Part shown: positions 1 through 56,305 of the stretch, in pieces
How the letters are laid out: every line of letters begins with the position of its first letter
How positions within the stretch are numbered: position 1 is the stretch's first letter
Origin: Thamnaconus septentrionalis
Taxonomy: Eukaryota; Chordata; Actinopteri; Tetraodontiformes; Monacanthidae
NCBI GenBank assembly: GCA_009823395.1
Contig: CM020516.1
Coordinates: 8,201,001-8,265,000, forward strand
Reading direction: 5' to 3'
Length of the DNA stretch: 64,000 bases
The notes under the pieces: model-generated
What the model saw: only the letters and a program-made list of their open reading frames with translations
Told to the model about the DNA's origin: nothing
The model's database searches: none
Made by a program: the position numbers and the translations under genes

Positions 1-3000
1 CTTCAACCTGCCCTTTTGGCAAGTTGAGAAAAGAATTAATCATGAAGTTTATTCATGTGTTGAAGCTCCAGCGGGGTTGGAATTTGTTGTGTGCACAATA
101 AGACTAATAGACTCTGTCTGTGCTGTAGTCAGGACCCCTCGATGAGTCCCTGCTGTCAGACTCTTACAAGCCACACGTGTTGCCAATAGGATGTTTTGCT
201 TTTCGCACTTGGATCGTGTTTTCAATCGTGTGTCTCTCTCAGATTCTTCACTCCGGCTGAGAGTCAGTCGCTCCATCCGTCCATTCCTCCGAGAATGGAG
301 AAAATTTGTTAGGCGTCTTTTTTTTTCTTTTCTTTTTTTTTTAATTGTTTTTTTTCTTTTTTTTTATGAGACCATTGCTTGTCCATAAATGGCGACAAGG
401 CCATTAGATCTTCATGCAGCACATATTCATGTATATGACATGAAGGGAAAGTTTAAATCCTGTGTAATTATTCTAACCCTCAACAAATCAGTCATGTGGG
501 CTGTTAGATTATCCACAAAAGGAAATAAGTCGCAGGCACAGAATGAGAAAACAAACCTTGGTCTCATCAGTCAGACTACAGTCGCAAGGGCGGAAATCTG
601 AATCATATCTGATATCCAGTCTGCAGCACTCGAGAGGAGTAAAAGACATCAGACTCGGGTGAATCTTACAGAAAAAACACCAGCAGATGCCGTTAATGGC
701 CTCGTCTTTATTCCTGGACGGATGCAGGCCACCTTGGTGCTGAAGCTGTTCCCCGTCACACCACCTCAAAGCTGCATGTTGTCTAAACTTAGGCTAAATG
801 TAAGCAACTTGATTTATTATCACAGAAGTATTGGCTCTTTTCTTGGGGAACGCTGCACACACTGTGTTATCAGCCATGATTACAGCAGCCAGAAACAAAC
901 TATTTCTAATGGTCCCGGGAATGATGCCACTTTGTTCTTTAACAATAATATGTGTCTCTAGTCTTCCAGTAAATTTCCCTGAAATAGGAAAAATCCATCC
1001 TTTAGGTCTTCCCCTTGCATTTTTGAACTCACCCTTTGGGATGTCAGAGTCACACTATCTGTCCTGACGTTAGTGGCAACACTCCCAGTTTGTTGCTCAT
1101 TCGGCCTCGTGGTTGCTTTGTTTTTGTTCCAACTGTGAGGAAGGTCCAAAAAACTATCAGCTTTAGCTTGACTTTTTTTGCAGGATGCTGTAAACAGAGG
1201 GCTAAATGTGCTGGGGGGGTTTTCAGCGTTATTATTAGTCCTTATTGGTGTTATCAGTCCCTCAGAATAAAAACCTTTAAATTCTTAATCAGCACTTGAG
1301 ATTAACACCAGAAGCTAGAACCAGACATTTTTGCTGGAGGCTGGAAACACAGGGCGATATACACGGTTTTCTTGGGATAGATTTTGTGTTTTCTTTTTTA
1401 TAAGAAACCACCAGAAAACCTTACATGACCCTCTTATTAAACAAGTTCATTTCTAATTTTCCTCTTGATGAAACTTGTCAAACAAGTAAAGCCAAGAAAT
1501 CCCTTTGGCTACTACTATGACGAGTTCCTTTGATTTTAAAAACTATTCTACCAAATCTACACTCTTTGAACAAACTCTTTGGCCAGACTTTTGCCTATTC
1601 GTCCTCCCTTGTTGAGAAATATGGGAGTTTTTCGGAACCAAGTCACTGTTGACATTAGCCACTCCGTAAAAAATTGTTTCTTGTGTCAACAAGAAAGTGA
1701 CGCAGCTTGTCGAGCGTCCAACTGTAATCTGTAATCTTAAAAAACTCCATGTTCTTCGTCCGTGTCATTGATCTTCTCAGGTGGGGTCATGTGATGATGT
1801 GATTTGTTCTGTTGATGCAAATCAAAATCAGAACATCTGAATCAGAAAACACTTCATTTGCCAAAATGATGACGAATATTGTGATGCATTCAACTGGATT
1901 TTTTTCACATTATTCAATGAATTCAACACAAATGATGTTCTTCCCCCTCCGTTCAGTGAAATCTTTCTGGAAACTGTCACACTGTCGCCATCCGTTCCCA
2001 ATCCACCCCCCTCCTCCAATTACCTTTGTGTTATTCCATGTCCTCGGTGAGCCAACAAGTAGCCGGAGGTCAGTGACTCAGCTGGCGTAATGGGGGTGCT
2101 GAGCGCTTGATGTACACAAGTTTAACGTGAGATTCAGCTCCAGAGCTGAGTCAACGTGCTGCGGCCTCCATCTCCCCGTAAACTGTGGCTGCCACTTGTT
2201 TACCGGATGGGGCTGCGTAATCACAAACACGATGGTCGCCGCGCAGGAACCACCGCCAAAGCGCATGATGTCAGACCCCGGAACGAGTCATTATGCCTTA
2301 ATGCAAAAGAGTCCTCGCCGTGCCTTCCACCAACCTGACATATTTTTCGTTCCCAATTTCGCCGATTGTAACTCCGAGGAACCTTTCAGCTTCACGTAAA
2401 CTCCGGATCATTTCGCTGTCACTCTAATAATAGAGTCTTTGCCATGCCTGCAGTCATAAAACATTTTTAGTTTGCCGGGGGAAACCTTATCATTTGCTGA
2501 AAACAAAAAGCAAACAGAGGCAGAAGTGAGATTGCTGCGGCCGTTTCACAACATCTCTTCCCTCCGCTGCTGGTTTCACGTCCTGGAAGAATAACTTTTA
2601 TTTTTTTCTTCCCCCGAGTTTAGTCGCAGATTTTCTCTTTTTAAAGCTCTTTTTATTGCATGAAGATTTCTTTTTCCCTCTGCCCTCACCAGTTTGTCAG
2701 TACAGTATCAGAAAAGCAGGGACATAAAGCAGGCCGGAGTCGCTCTAATCCACAGTGGAATATTTAGCGTTAAAAGTCCAGATCATTAAATTATCTTTTT
2801 CGAAAAGAAAGCAGTAGCTGCCGAAAGCCCAAAGCTCAACCAGCCTTCAACTCCAGTTTATTTGAGTTGATCAAGTCTTCTGCTCTGTTTGTTGTCGCTG
2901 ACGAGAGAAGCCAGCGTTTACGATTAAACCTCCCCGCTGCTCCTGACCCAGATTTTGCGCAGCAGATCGTTCTTGACTACTCTCGGCTGAAACGCATCAT

Positions 3001-3789
3001 TAAACTTTTTTCCCCTCGAGTTCCCCAAAACGTCAGAACAACAGGGGGAATTCTCCTCTTGAGCGCAGATACCGTGTGTGTATTTCGCATCAACGGCGGG
3101 CCCCGCGGTTGAAGGGACTCGCAGATGTGTTAGAGCGACTGCGGGCCTGATTTGAGCTGGTTGGTCCCCGGCTGCAGCAACCCTGAGGGGAGTTTCTTGG
3201 CACCGGCACCCGTTTGGAGAATCACTTCAAAGTCCGAGGGCTTTCCTGGGACTTTGCTGTTGTTTCCAGGTGCTCCTGACGTGGTCATTTGGCAGCTCAG
3301 GGAATCTCTTACCACCAGCCTGAGATTACGCTGATGGTCATATTTCATAAAATTGTACAGATCCCAGTGAGAAGTGCGACAGGAGACTTGGGGGCTTCCT
3401 TCCCAGGTGTTTTGCTTTTGTTTTTGAAAGTCTCCACCAGCAGCCGCTGGAAATGGCCAAACAATTTCGCTGTATCCGCCAATTTGTTGCACGGAAGCTG
3501 CGTCCAATCTCTGAGATTATGGAAAATGACTCGGCTGCGTTTTGACTCCGTGCCTGCAAACGAGCGGCGTTTGTAGCCAAGGCCAATGACAACACGAGGA
3601 GACGTGAAGATCGGCCGTAATCACCGAGCTCCGGGCGGAGACACTTTAACGTTTCGGAGGAGACGGGATAATCTGTGTGTAATTTGGCCGCGTTACAGCT
3701 CCGATGTATTTCACAAAAGTCAAAAACAGCTCTCTTTTTTTTTTTTTCTAAATTAATTTTGTCTTCCCCCCCCCCCTGTTTTCCTGCAG
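1..3789 (+). other. bicc1: bicc1 first intron, 3' portion
   Basis: No coding exon could be found before exon 2, so this is inferred to be the end of the intron that follows bicc1 exon 1. It contains T-rich tracts (about 315-365), a copy of dispersed repeat family A near 1139-1207, and a stretch near 1815-1930 resembling common teleost repeats. A polypyrimidine run (about 3726-3785) leads to the exon 2 acceptor. Confidence 0.6.
1139..1207 (+). repeat. dispersed repeat family A, copy 1
   Basis: GGAAGGTCCAA (1139-1149) is followed by CTGTAAACAGAGGGCTAAAT (1188-1207). The same two motifs recur in the same order elsewhere in the window. The class is unknown. Confidence 0.6.
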
Positions 3790-35730
<31,941 letters not shown>

Positions 35731-38700
35731 ACTCACCGCCAGGACTTTTTAACCCAACCGTCCCAGCTGGACTCCAGTCACGTCCAGTTTCATTTTGTTT
35801 TGTTTTTGTTTTTTGTGCCTCAGCAAGTTTCCGGCCGTGGTTTACCTTCCTTCAGCTCCAGCTGGATTGAGACTGATTCGTAAAAAGTCTTTAAAAAAAA
35901 AAAAACAGAATCTCAAAAAAAAAAGCCATAGATTTACCTGAAGTGCCAACTAAGTAATAAAAAGGGATGTCTCCGATTTTCCAAAGACGTCTTCCTCAGC
36001 AATAATGAAGGATGTTAGAGTGTGAATGAGGCGCCCTGTCCGGTGCCTCTGTCCGCTCTGTGTTGAAGGGAACAGGCGGAGTGATTAGTACAATCATCTT
36101 ACACACCGATGCCGTTGTGTTGTTGTGTCGGTGACATGCACTTTAATTCTACTAGACTTTTTGCCTGTGAGAGCCTAATTCCTTTAGATTTAGAAGAATA
36201 TGCGCCTTTTTTTGTTTTGTTTTCTCTTTTTGTTTTTTTTATATTGACTAAAAAAAGCACAGATGCATTTTGTACCAGATGACCAAATATTAGCACTTAA
36301 CCAATAAGATTAAGGGGGTGACAACGAATGACGCGTTAAAAAAAAAAAAGAAGAAAAGAAAAATTAAAAAAAAGCAGAAGGGCCAAACGCGAAAGTGGCG
36401 ACTTGATCAAATCGCACCAAAGGGACGTACCCACCGCCGCGGCCTTTGACCTTTGACCTTTGGGCTGTAGAAATGTTCCTGTTTTTTGGGGGGGAGGTCT
36501 CCTCAGAGGTCAGTGTTTGTTTGTGTTTGCGATGCTTTATTTCCTAGCGAAACTAAAATAATAATAATAATAATTTGTACTCATTATGCATTATGATTTT
36601 GTTTTTATTACCATTTTAGGGGAAATGGGCGGGGCGATGTTTAATCCGTTTACATATGTATTTTTTTATACCTTAATGAATAGGTTTCTGTGATTTTCTT
36701 TGGTTTTGTTTTGGGGTTTTTTGTAACTAGATTCATTTGAACCTTCCGTCTCTGGCCCTTTATTCTGTGGAGCCGTTGTGTGGCCGTGCCATCAGACAGC
36801 AGCAGAGACGCGAGGCTCCTCTTCCTCCTCCTCCTCCTCCTCCTCCTCTGACTGTGTCAGCAGTCATCTCTGCTTTTTTGTTTTTTTTGTTTTGTTTTTT
36901 TGCTCCCCCTTCTGTTTGTTTTGAGCACATCTTACTTCCGTCTCATCTGTTGTTTGTCAGTATTGGCCTCCCTGTGGCATTTTTTTTTTCCTTTTTCCGT
37001 GAAGCACTCCCCCATGCTCTCCTCAAGCATTTTTTTTATGATTTTTCTTTTTCTTCGAGTTTTGTGTCTTCCTTGTCACTGACTGTTCCACTTAGAGCAA
37101 CAAAAGGAGACAAAAAAAAGACGTCTTAACAAAGCAAGGCCGATGCCTTTGTAGCAACAAAATAAAAGATAGTAATAATAATAATAAAGTGCCAATGTAC
37201 ATAAGCTCCTCAGCAGGGAAATATTTTTGCTAAGAACACTAATATTTTTGGTCCGACTGCACTTCCCTGATAGGAGGCGCATCACACAAAGAAGCCGTTT
37301 ATTTACAGCCGGCAGCTCGTCGCACGCCAGACGCGGATAAAGCCACCAGGTGATTCCGGATGAAAGTGGCTTTCAGAGAAATTGGATTTTTTTTTATTAT
37401 TATTATTTTTATTTCCAGCGTGGGTGGCACGTGCTCGAATGCAGAAAACCTGGTTAAGCAGTGTTTAATGAAGTGTCAGGATTATGTTCAACAGCAGCAG
37501 CAGCAGTGTTTATCTTCAGAGCCTGTGTGTGTTTTTTTCTCTCTCTCTCTCTCTTCTGTATTATGTTCGGTCACAAGTCAGCAGCTCATTGATTTTGGAT
37601 GACTTCAGTGTTTCTCTTAAAAAAGGCCATCCAAATTATCAGCCCGCAGGCCTGTTCGTCCTCAGAGGTCCTGCACATGATGTGTCTCAGTGCAGCGAGG
37701 TGCCTGAGTGTAAACCCGTCCGTCCCCAGGCTGCCTGTTTATATCTGTGCCGAAATGAGCGCGGCTGAAGACTTTCTTGCTCCAATCTGGGAGGGAAGCG
37801 TGTAAAACATGCGAGCTGCAGGGCCGACGCCTTTTGAGAAAATTCTTTTGAGAAAATTCTGCACTGCGGCCTTTTAAACAGTCCATTTTCACAGAGTGAC
37901 AGAAATCATGTTAGTGAGGAGCTTCTTTAAATCATATTGGAACCACTTTGCCCCACTCCTCCTCCTCCTCCTCCTTCGCTTCTGATTTGAGCCGTTCTTG
38001 ACACAGTTAACTCTGGACTAGTTGATATTCTGACATGGTTGCCACGACAACCAGATCCTTTTTTTTTTTTTACTTACCTTCAGGATAGGCGCAGAAAAAA
38101 AGGGAACTAAAAGGAAAGTAGATGGAATTTTTTTTTTTATGCTGAGAGGGAACTCGGGGCCGCTCGGCCCCGCTCACATCGGTACTACATAGAAAGTGTT
38201 GAGCGCAGATTCTCCCGGTGCTGTGACTCGTGTTCCTGCCTAAGCAGACATTTGTTCTCAACCTTCACCTGGTGTTTTTGTTTTGTTTTTTGGATGCATT
38301 TGCTGGGAGGACAGTTGGAGGTTCTGTCCAACCAAGCGGATGTGGTGTCGGAGAAATGACGGCGCACATCTTTGCAGATTTACTTCGGATCAGTGAAGGG
38401 ACTCAAGTCAAAATGTTTACTCGCTTCCTACGACGCCATCGTTTCTCAAGAACGTCTCCTCTGATTTGTTGTACTACGCGTGTTGTTCTACCCGCAGGAA
38501 TCTTTGTTGATGAGGGTCTTGGTACATTTATAATAAATGTAAACCACTAAGGAAATCATGTAATGCGTAACTTTGATTGTCCAAAACTTTACCGCTTATA
38601 CAACCTTTGTTTTTGTTTTTGTTTTGTTTTTCTTTGAGAACGGTAGAATTCTGCACAACTCTTGTCTGTAAACATTGTCATGTTGCCAAAGCGCCATTCA

Positions 38701-38863
38701 CTGTGGCATCTGTTGATGCCGTCGTTATTGGAACTGTCCTGCAGTACAGATGTAAACAGGAATCTTTTTTTTTTTCTTTTTTTTTTTCTAAAGAAAAAAC
38801 TGTCAGGCAAGCAAAAAAAAAAAAGTTTGTTCAAACATTCAAAGGTATTATGCAGGTAATAAA
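35731..38863 (+). other. bicc1: bicc1 3' untranslated region (end approximate)
   Basis: This AT-rich, poly-T/poly-A-rich DNA follows the bicc1 stop. Candidate poly(A) signals AATAAA lie at 35956, 37161, 37183, 38532 and 38858. The last is followed by a T/GT-rich stretch typical of a cleavage region. Mammalian BICC1 also has a 3'UTR of more than 2 kb, which favours the signals near 38.5-38.9 kb. The region holds a (CCT)n tract at about 36816-36848, (TAA)n at about 37171-37188, a TGTACATA Pumilio-type motif near 37196 and a triple CTTTGAC repeat at 36447. Confidence 0.6.
36816..36848 (+). repeat. (CCT)n tract in the bicc1 3'UTR
   Basis: A TCC-repeat run of about 33 bp downstream of the bicc1 stop. 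Confidence 0.9.
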
Positions 38864-41024
38864 TGTATGTACGCAAAAACAAAGTATTTGGATTGGTCGT
38901 TTCTTTTTCTTTTTATGTTGCACACACATAAAGGATCAGCAACGTTATCTGGAGCTTCCGGTTCAGTCAGTCAGTCAGTCAGTCCACAACAGGGTTTTCC
39001 CATCAGAGAGACTCACTGCTCACCATCATCCCAAACATGTAGATAATCTGCAGGTTTATGGAGAAGCCAGTCTCGTGCCATCTAATCTGTATAGCCCGCA
39101 TAATCCAACGGAATAAATCTGCTGCGACTTGAGTTGAGACGCTCTGTACGCTGCCGTGGATGAAAAGCGATTGTTGCTGGGGTCTGAACCACAAACCCAT
39201 CTGTGCAGGTGCAGAGTTCGCGGGTGATTAGTTGGAGTGAGCTCTGCCTCACTGTGCTGGCCGGTTGTTACGCACTTGTGTGTGTTTCTATATGAATCCA
39301 CAATGACGTTTGTGTCTCGGTTGTAAGCGGCGGCAGTGTGCTTTTAAGCCTCCGGGGGGCAGTGTTGCCGCTCAAAATGCTACTGCACAGTAGAACGCAT
39401 GCAAATTGCATTTGAAATGTCAGTCTGTAAAATACGTCACTCACAATTGAAGTCGTTTTTGAAATATACGGGATTACAAACAGGCTGGATTTGATTTCGC
39501 ACCCGTCCAACTCTGCTCTGCACTTTCTCCACAGGCCTCCTCTCTCTCCGTCCGTGGCGCTCGAGCGGTGGTGAACACACGGAGCAGCAGGATCCTCCCT
39601 CATCCAACGCGCACCAAACAGGTGGCGCCGCTGAGCTCTGACTCACCCCGGGACCGGCTCCGTCCTCCCCGTGTTGTTATTTTCCACAGGAAAAATCGAG
39701 GTAAACGCCCAGAGACTGCCCACATGTTAACACCACAACACTGGCTGCCTGTAAATGCTGGTGCGTTGACCCGGAGGAGGCCGAGGGCCATGATGAGTGG
39801 GAGGAAATGTTAAACAAAAACATTGATTCTGGTGTCTGCTGGCAAGACCTCAAGGTAAACACGCCTTAGCCTGGTGAACTTTCTGGGGTTTTTTTTCTGT
39901 CTCTCAGATCCTTCAGCGAGAGTAAGAGAGAGAGAGAGAGAGAAGAAAAGCTCTTGCATTTCACCCTAATGGCATCATGATAGTTCCTGGAACAGCAATT
40001 AAACCGCCAATATCAAAGAACCACTTTGGGGAACATGTGTGTGCTGCACAGCTGGCAATCATTCCCAGTGCCCACCGTGTCTAATTCCAATTTCACGTCT
40101 TATTGTGAGAGACGGGCAGCTCAGACGGCTAAATTGCGCCATTAAAAAAAAATGAGGCATTCTGAGCTATTTCGTCAAGCAGCCAGCCGTGCTTTAATTC
40201 TGGCAACCCGGCAACTCAAACAGCGGCATCGCTCATTGTTCTCGCCGACAGCTTGCCGGCGCGGCGAGAAGGTGTAAATGAGAGGAGTTGCGAGTCGGTT
40301 GTTGCCTCAGCACACCTGGCTCCCATCCAGCGGACAATATGCTCTCGCTGCCTGATGAGTCTGGCTCATTGAGACAGACCATCTGCTTTTGGTTTCATAA
40401 AAAAAAAAAATGAAGACGATTCTCAACAAGGCATGAAGAACACGTCGCAGTTGCAAACAGGATTTAGAGGATGAGGTGGTCCAGACTGTCAGATATGGAA
40501 AGTCTTGCACAACTACTGCAGACGGTTCTGTGTGATTTCATCACTTGGCAGCCAGACTCTGCAGGTTAAGTGCAGAGTTAATGCATGTAAAGAGTCTCGG
40601 CCCGTCCGCGCACTGCTCACCCAGAGACGATCAATACAACTAATAGGTCTACAGTATTCTGAACACTAAGTAGCCACCTGAAGGGGAATGCTGCTGCCCT
40701 GCCCCATCTCACCCCGAGCTCGCCGTCGTTCCCATGCGTCAACGTGCATCAGCAGCGACTCCACCAGGTTCCCAGCCAACAATCAGATCAGCACATAATC
40801 CTTCACTGGGGTAAACAAACAAAGTGTGATGTGGTAATTAGCAGTAGGTGGCTGCTGTTCCTTCCCACAGAGGCCCCGGTGCTGCTGGCGATGGGATCAT
40901 GAAAGGTAATGGAAAAAAAAAAAATGGCTCCAAGCAAAATAGATTTTATGAGCGGCTCTGCGACGGTCCCAAGTTTTGCAACATTGATAATGAATTGGTA
41001 AATCAGGCATTTGTGTGGAATCAT

Positions 41025-41323
41025 CCCTTTGTGACATCACAGATGACACTGAGGCCTTTTCCCTGGTTACCGACAAAAGCCCCAGCCAGGTGTTTATGCC
41101 TTTCAATCCGCCCCCCAAACAAGAGGAAGGTCCAACAAAGCATCAATTTTAGCAGGAGACTAGAAGCAGTGTTATGGCAGGGTGCTGTAAACAGAGGGCT
41201 AAATCTAGAAGTTTTTTTCCCCTTCTCAGGTGTTTGTTTTTGTGTCCTTCTAAACGTGGAGATTACAGCAACACATCAGCTTTAGCAAGGAATATTTTGG
41301 GGGGCTGTAAACAGAGGGCTAAT
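41025..41323 (+). repeat. dispersed repeat family A, copy 5
   Basis: This is the most complete copy. It has CCCTTTGTGACATCA (41025-41039), GGAAGGTCCAA (41125-41135) and CTGTAAACAGAGGGCTAAAT (41185-41204). The last motif then appears again at 41305-41323, so the end is duplicated. Confidence 0.65.
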
Positions 41324-41780
41324 GATGTTGTTCTCTTGATGTCTTAAGTGTTTTAGGGTTCTGTTTTGATCGTTATTTGTGCATCTTATAGTGCTTTCAT
41401 GGTCAAGTCCTAATATGGGACAGTGAACGCCTCCCTCCTACCAGCAGACACTCCAACCAATCACATTTGTATCGTTTCTGCTCAACGAAGGCGCTCAAAT
41501 CCGCAGCACACATCGGCTAACGTGGGCTTCCATCCGACACTCGGGGTCGTCAAACTTCGCCGCAGGGGCCTCGGGCGCGGCGGCTCGCCCTGTAAATCAA
41601 TGACCCGCTTCATTGGCTGCCCTCAGACAAATGGGGCCGGCGACACGCAGACGCGCACACGGAGCCCCGGAGAGGCGGCGTCGCTTCCTGCTAATGAAAA
41701 ATGTCACGGCCCTGCGTTCACGATAGATGGGCTCATAACCCGCCGCCCGGATAGGAAGCGATGGACGCTGACCTCAGGCC

Positions 41781-41782
<2 letters not shown>

Positions 41783-41851
<69 letters not shown>
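41783..41851. repeat. (GT)n microsatellite, 69 bp
   Basis: A pure GT repeat between bicc1 and phyhipl. Confidence 0.97.
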
Positions 41852-41853
<2 letters not shown>

Positions 41854-43180
41854 ATAAACAGAGTGGGTGTGTAATAAATAAATAGAATAAAGGAGATTTG
41901 GGATCACCTGATGCAGCCTGGCCGGGTTTCTCGGACTCTCGCTGCAGCTCCGCCCTCCTGCTACTTGTCCATCTGTCACCTTGCGGCGCCGAGTGCCGCA
42001 GAGTGAGCGGCCGGCCGGTCAGCCGGCCACTGCCAGGAGCGCAGAGTTGCTGCTCTGAGAGGAGGAGCGTACACCTTTACAGAATTCTAGAGGACGGAAG
42101 AGAAGGAAAGGGAGAAAGAGAGACATGGGAGGATGTGTGTTTGTGAGGGGAGGGGAGGGATGAGGAAGGGAGGTCGGGGGTGGACAGGGAGGGGACCACG
42201 AACTGAACTTGGCCCGGGTTGTTTGCCGCTCGGGTCGCCGCGCCTTTTTTGGTCCTCGCACGGCCTCCCGCAGCTCCTCTGGAACACTGACGCTAACGCA
42301 CCACGACTCTGGCTGGAGGGGACGGAGGGTGCAGAGGTAGAGGAGGAGATGAAGAACTCCACCCCCCCACCCCCCACCCCCCACCCCGCCTCCTCCAGCG
42401 AAGGCTGAAGGCGCTGTGGCACGAATAACAATAAGCTCGGTTGATTTTCTCGCGAAACACAAGGAGAGCCGAGCTGCATAACCGCTGCATCGACTCGTCT
42501 CGCGGCACGGCGTTGCAGCAATCGATCAACGATATATAAAAAAAAAAAAAAAATTAATTTACGTGGCAGGAACCTGAGCGTGAAGCGGGCCTTCCGGTGC
42601 GGCTCCCAGCTGAACGGTCGCTGTGATTATGAGCTTACCGGCGATTTTAATTCGCCCCCGGCCTGCGTGACCCTGTTTTATAATCCTCAAATGTGCATCA
42701 AAAAATGCTGCTCTTATCCGAATCCGTGTGAACGCTGAGATTAGACGGGGGCGGGGTCTTCTTTGGGCCTGCGTCTGAGGCGTCAGGCCGTGTCAGTAGG
42801 CTGATGTGCAGTTTATCCTCTCAATGAGTCCCCCCCCCCACCCGATCCCCATCCCCTCCCCCACACCACGGTCTGGACTGCATGACTCAGAGGTCCTGGA
42901 GGCTCTGCTGCACAGATGACACTCGGCATTGTTTAGGGCCACGTTGACATTGAAAATATTATTATTTAATTTTTTTTATTTTTTTCAAAAGCGCCAACGG
43001 GAAGTGACCCCCCACCCAGTGGGCAGAAACACAACAATGAAATGTTACACAGCCGCGCACTTGACCCACGACGCCTTCTGGAAAACACTGATAGTCAGGG
43101 AGGGAGGCGTGAGTCTGGGGGAGATAATTGCACACACACACCCCCCATATCCATTCATCGTGATGGGTGTTTTTCCTGAT

Positions 43181-43182
<2 letters not shown>

Positions 43183-43230
<48 letters not shown>

Positions 43231-43240
43231 GCGCGCGCGC
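43183..43240. repeat. compound (AC)23(GC)6 repeat
   Basis: A 58 bp alternating purine/pyrimidine tract. AC units run to 43228 and GC units to 43240. It lies about 0.9 kb before the phyhipl start codon. Confidence 0.95.
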
Positions 43241-43539
43241 TCACTATGTGAGCTCTTGCATTTAATTATGAGATGACAGGGCACCGGGGATGGTCTATGA
43301 AATAGGAAAAGCAGAGGCGGCTCGTTCATTAAGCGCGGAAACACACTCGCGCGGCCCCCTCCCCTCCCCCCACACCTCCCTCACGCTCATTAACCGCGCG
43401 CTCCACCTGCACCTGCGCCTCTGACCGTGCGCCACCTCGCCAAATACGGACAAGTGCGCGACCCTGGAGTGACGTTGACCGCGAAAAGGGCGTGTGTGTG
43501 CGTGCGTGCGTGCGTGCGTGCGCGTGTGGACGCTGTAGT

Positions 43540-44074
43540 CACAGAGGCCTTCACTCGGAGGGAGGGAGGGGAGGGGAGGGGAGGGGGGCGGGACGCACCG
43601 GCCTTTAATCTGGTTACATAAGAACTCCCTTTGAATGTGCGGACCGTTCTAATCCGCCCAACTATTCATTCTCATCTGCCCTGCGGACGAGGCACGGACG
43701 CGCGCAAACGCGCACACACTTGTGGCTCGCGGCAAATTGGTCAGAATTAAAGGAGTCACGGGATCAGATGCACTTGGCCTTTCGTTGATTGCATCGTTGT
43801 TGTTTTGTTTTATTTCATATTTTTATCTCATTTCTTTGCGCATTCCTGAGGCTGCGGCGCCTCGTCTCGCGCCCTTCGCACCCGTGACGATTCAGCTGAC
43901 GCGCCATCCGACGCACCACCCAGAAGACGGAGAGAGAGAGAGGGGGGAGAGGACTCGCTGTGCGCGACGGAGCGAACAGGAGGCTACTGAGCGCGCGCTC
44001 ATTTCCTCTCAGTACTCCCGCACACCTCTGAGCAGCCCAGTGGGGACGGCACCGGACCAGCGGCACCGAACCAC

Positions 44075-44113
<39 letters not shown>

Positions 44114-44154
44114 CCACGGGACTTTCTTTCTTTCTCTCTTCTTCCGGCGCAGAG
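43540..44154 (+). promoter_or_regulatory. phyhipl: putative phyhipl promoter and 5'UTR
   Basis: This GC- and CpG-rich stretch lies directly upstream of the phyhipl ATG. It includes a G-rich run (about 43559-43592) able to form a G-quadruplex, and an 11-unit CAG tract (44078-44110) that should lie in the 5'UTR. The start context gagATGg has G at -3 and +4, a good Kozak match. No clear TATA box was seen, and the transcription start cannot be placed. Confidence 0.45.
44078..44110 (+). repeat. (CAG)11 tract in the phyhipl 5'UTR
   Basis: Eleven uninterrupted CAG units end 44 bases before the phyhipl ATG. Confidence 0.95.

Positions 44155-56305
<12,151 letters not shown>

Larger units (their letters stand above)
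38864..43539. other. intergenic region between bicc1 and phyhipl
   Basis: No convincing exon was found on either strand. The region contains a (GTCA)n run near 38965-38985, repeat family A pieces (41025-41323), a 69 bp GT repeat (41783-41851), a C-rich run (42362-42388) and a compound (AC)n(GC)n tract (43183-43240). GC content rises toward phyhipl. Enhancers may be present but cannot be shown from the sequence alone. Confidence 0.6.

Noticed and set aside
1..3789. Search for bicc1 exon 1 (start codon and first about 60 residues)
   Set aside because: No open frame here carries the expected acidic and FRVDRKKLE-like segment. The exon is taken to lie upstream of the window.
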